A DNA stretch of 7,840 nucleotides from an uncultured Gammaproteobacteria bacterium (GTDB taxonomy: Bacteria > Pseudomonadota > Gammaproteobacteria > Arenicellales > Poriferihabitantaceae). A program made the position numbers and the translations under genes. The stretch lies in NCBI GenBank assembly GCA_938021685.1, contig CALIFM010000301.1, positions 1 to 7,840 on the forward strand, in the 5' to 3' direction. Shown one piece after another: positions 6,567 to 7,840 of this stretch (its first letter is position 1; every line of letters begins with the position of its first letter). The notes below the pieces were generated by a model. It was not told the DNA's origin and did no database searches. It worked only from the letters and a program-made list of their open reading frames with translations.

Positions 6567-6923
6567 ATGGAACGCAGTGATCGCTCTCGGCGGATTGGTG
6601 AGCAGATTAAGCGCAAGCTTGCGGCCCTAATCACTAAAGAGGTGTCCGACCCTCGCTTGGGTTTAGTTGGGGTCAGCGATGTGCGGCTGAGCAAAGACTA
6701 TAAAGTGGCTGTGGTTTACATCAACGTGTTCAATGATCAGCAAGTGGACGATAGCATGGCGGCTTTAAGAAGCGCTGCCAGCTATTTGCGCCGCCAGCTT
6801 AGCCAAAGCTTGAATCAGCGCGGCACGCCTAAATTGGTATTCGAGCATGATGTCAGCATCCGTAATGGTGTGGCCTTGTCGAAGCTGATTGATTCCGTTA
6901 ATAAAGAGACACGCGACGACTAG
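6567..6923 (+). CDS. rbfA: 30S ribosome-binding factor RbfA
   Basis: RbfA is a cold-shock-related assembly factor that binds immature 30S subunits near helix 1 and the decoding end of 16S rRNA and is needed for 5'-end maturation. The 118-residue product is a single type II KH domain. It has the family N-terminus with Arg-Arg-Ile-Gly-Glu-Gln (8-13), the block Glu-Val-Ser-Asp-Pro-Arg-Leu (25-31), strand VAVVYINVF (47-55), and TPKLVFEHD (87-95). It is shorter than the E. coli protein (133) because the acidic C-terminal tail is nearly absent. The kink motif Ala-x-Gly between the two helices reads Ala-Ala-Ser (70-72). An in-frame TAA directly precedes the ATG, so no longer start is possible, and no Shine-Dalgarno lies within range. 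The gap after infB is 47 bp, and truB follows with one base between stop and start. Confidence 0.96.
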   Translation: MERSDRSRRIGEQIKRKLAALITKEVSDPRLGLVGVSDVRLSKDYKVAVVYINVFNDQQVDDSMAALRSAASYLRRQLSQSLNQRGTPKLVFEHDVSIRNGVALSKLIDSVNKETRDD

Positions 6924-6924
6924 C

Positions 6925-7839
6925 ATGGGGCGGCGCAGAAAGGCGCGTGGCCTGATTATCAATGGTATTTTGTTGCTGGATAAACCCGCTGGCTGCACCT
7001 CTAACCAAGCTTTGCAAGCAGCGAAGCGCTTACTTAACGCACAAAAAGCAGGGCATACAGGCAGCTTAGATCCGCTTGCCACGGGCTTATTGCCTTTGTG
7101 CTTTGGCCAAGCGACTAAGGTGTCGTCTTACCTACTGGGTGCGGATAAATGTTATGAAGTTGATATTAAATTAGGTGAAACCACCACCTCGGGTGATAGT
7201 GATGGTGACTTACTAGAACGTTTACCCGTCGATGTGGAGGCGCAAACCTTACAACAAGTGCTGCAATCCTTTGTCGGCACCTATGCGCAAACGCCGCCAA
7301 TGTACAGTGCGCTTAAACACAATGGTGTTCCCTTGTATAAATTGGCACGTCAAGGCATTGAAGTGCCCCGCGCTGCACGACAAGTGACGACTTATCGTGT
7401 TGATTTATTAGTGTTTTTAGGTGATCGTCTACGCTTAGCTGTACATTGCTCTAGTGGTTATTATATTCGCTCTTTAACCGAAGATATCGGTGCGGCCTTA
7501 GGTTGCGGTGCGCATGTTACCGATTTGCGTCGCACTCAAGTAGGAAAGCTAGAGTTATCACAAGCAATCAGTTTAGCGCAGCTTGAAGCTCTAGATGCTG
7601 AGCAGCAACAAGCGCACTTGTACCCCAGTGACTTTGCGGTGCTGATGTTACCCAAGGTGGTGATTTCAGAGAATGCGGTCTTTTATTTGCTGCGTGGACA
7701 AGCAGTGCGTAGCAATGATGCGAAAGAGCAAGGCGAGGTGCGTATTTATGATGAGGATGATGTGTTTTTAGGCTTGGGAGAGATTAGGGAGCGTGGTTAT
7801 GTAGCACCTAAGCGCTTGATGGTCGACCTGCCTAGCTAG
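6925..7839 (+). CDS. truB: tRNA pseudouridine(55) synthase TruB
   Basis: TruB isomerises uridine 55 in the T-loop of nearly all tRNAs to pseudouridine and also acts as a tRNA folding chaperone. From ATG 6925 the protein has 304 residues (314 in E. coli) and begins with the family's basic start Met-Gly-Arg-Arg-Arg-Lys. The catalytic block GHTGSLDPLATG (43-54) contains the nucleophile Asp49. Tyr77 is the conserved active-site tyrosine, PPMYSALKHNG lies at 124-134, and the GYYIRSL motif at 178-184. The last 55 or so residues form the PUA-like RNA-binding domain. A longer in-frame start at 6889 would overlap rbfA by 35 bases and add twelve residues with no family similarity, so it is rejected. 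Only one base separates the start from the rbfA stop and no Shine-Dalgarno is seen, so translation is probably coupled to rbfA. The stop at 7837-7839 is in the window, so the gene is complete. Confidence 0.97.
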   Translation: MGRRRKARGLIINGILLLDKPAGCTSNQALQAAKRLLNAQKAGHTGSLDPLATGLLPLCFGQATKVSSYLLGADKCYEVDIKLGETTTSGDSDGDLLERLPVDVEAQTLQQVLQSFVGTYAQTPPMYSALKHNGVPLYKLARQGIEVPRAARQVTTYRVDLLVFLGDRLRLAVHCSSGYYIRSLTEDIGAALGCGAHVTDLRRTQVGKLELSQAISLAQLEALDAEQQQAHLYPSDFAVLMLPKVVISENAVFYLLRGQAVRSNDAKEQGEVRIYDEDDVFLGLGEIRERGYVAPKRLMVDLPS

Positions 7840-7840
7840 C

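Noticed and set aside
6889..6924. Longer truB start overlapping rbfA
   Set aside because: The twelve extra residues do not resemble TruB, and the ATG at 6925 gives the usual Gly-Arg-Arg-Arg start.
1..7840. CRISPR array, insertion sequence, prophage or defence system
   Set aside because: I found no spaced repeats, transposase or integrase signatures, or terminal inverted repeats; the window is mostly conserved housekeeping genes.

Overview
The window looks like chromosomal core DNA from a gammaproteobacterium of moderate GC content. The evidence is the order initiator tRNA(fMet) - rimP - nusA - infB - rbfA - truB, which is the classic gammaproteobacterial nusA-infB operon (metY-rimP-nusA-infB-rbfA-truB in E. 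coli). The proteins also match the long proteobacterial forms: a NusA with two C-terminal acidic repeats and an 851-residue IF2 with a charged linker. I cannot name a genus from the sequence alone.

Layout. Positions 1-91 hold a three-unit CAACAC repeat at the window edge and an AT-rich leader. Positions 92-580 (+) encode a small Ser/Gly/Pro-rich lipoprotein of unknown function. It converges with a minus-strand gene at 610-1635, a family-2 glycosyltransferase carrying an extra C-terminal Rossmann-like segment. A 68-bp divergent gap then carries a clear sigma70 promoter with a GC-rich discriminator, which drives an initiator tRNA at 1704-1780. An intrinsic terminator follows at 1828-1855, and after it the plus-strand run rimP (1891-2352), nusA (2405-3886), infB (3964-6519), rbfA (6567-6923) and truB (6925-7839). 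The window ends one base after the truB stop. No gene-free stretch exceeds 300 bases.

How the genes work together. The operon couples transcription control (NusA), translation initiation (tRNA(fMet) and IF2), 30S subunit maturation (RimP, RbfA) and tRNA modification (TruB, pseudouridine-55). The tRNA promoter appears to be the main entry point. Because a strong-looking terminator lies between the tRNA and rimP and I see no convincing promoter after it, the protein genes probably depend on read-through, a natural place for control by NusA. The lipoprotein and glycosyltransferase are accessory genes next to this core block and have no evident link to it.

I found no undescribed multi-gene system. 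The points most worth a second look are the U1-U72 mismatch of the initiator tRNA, the terminator placed ahead of the operon, the glycosyltransferase fusion, the absence of Shine-Dalgarno sequences at several starts, and a Gly-to-Ser change in the RbfA kink motif.
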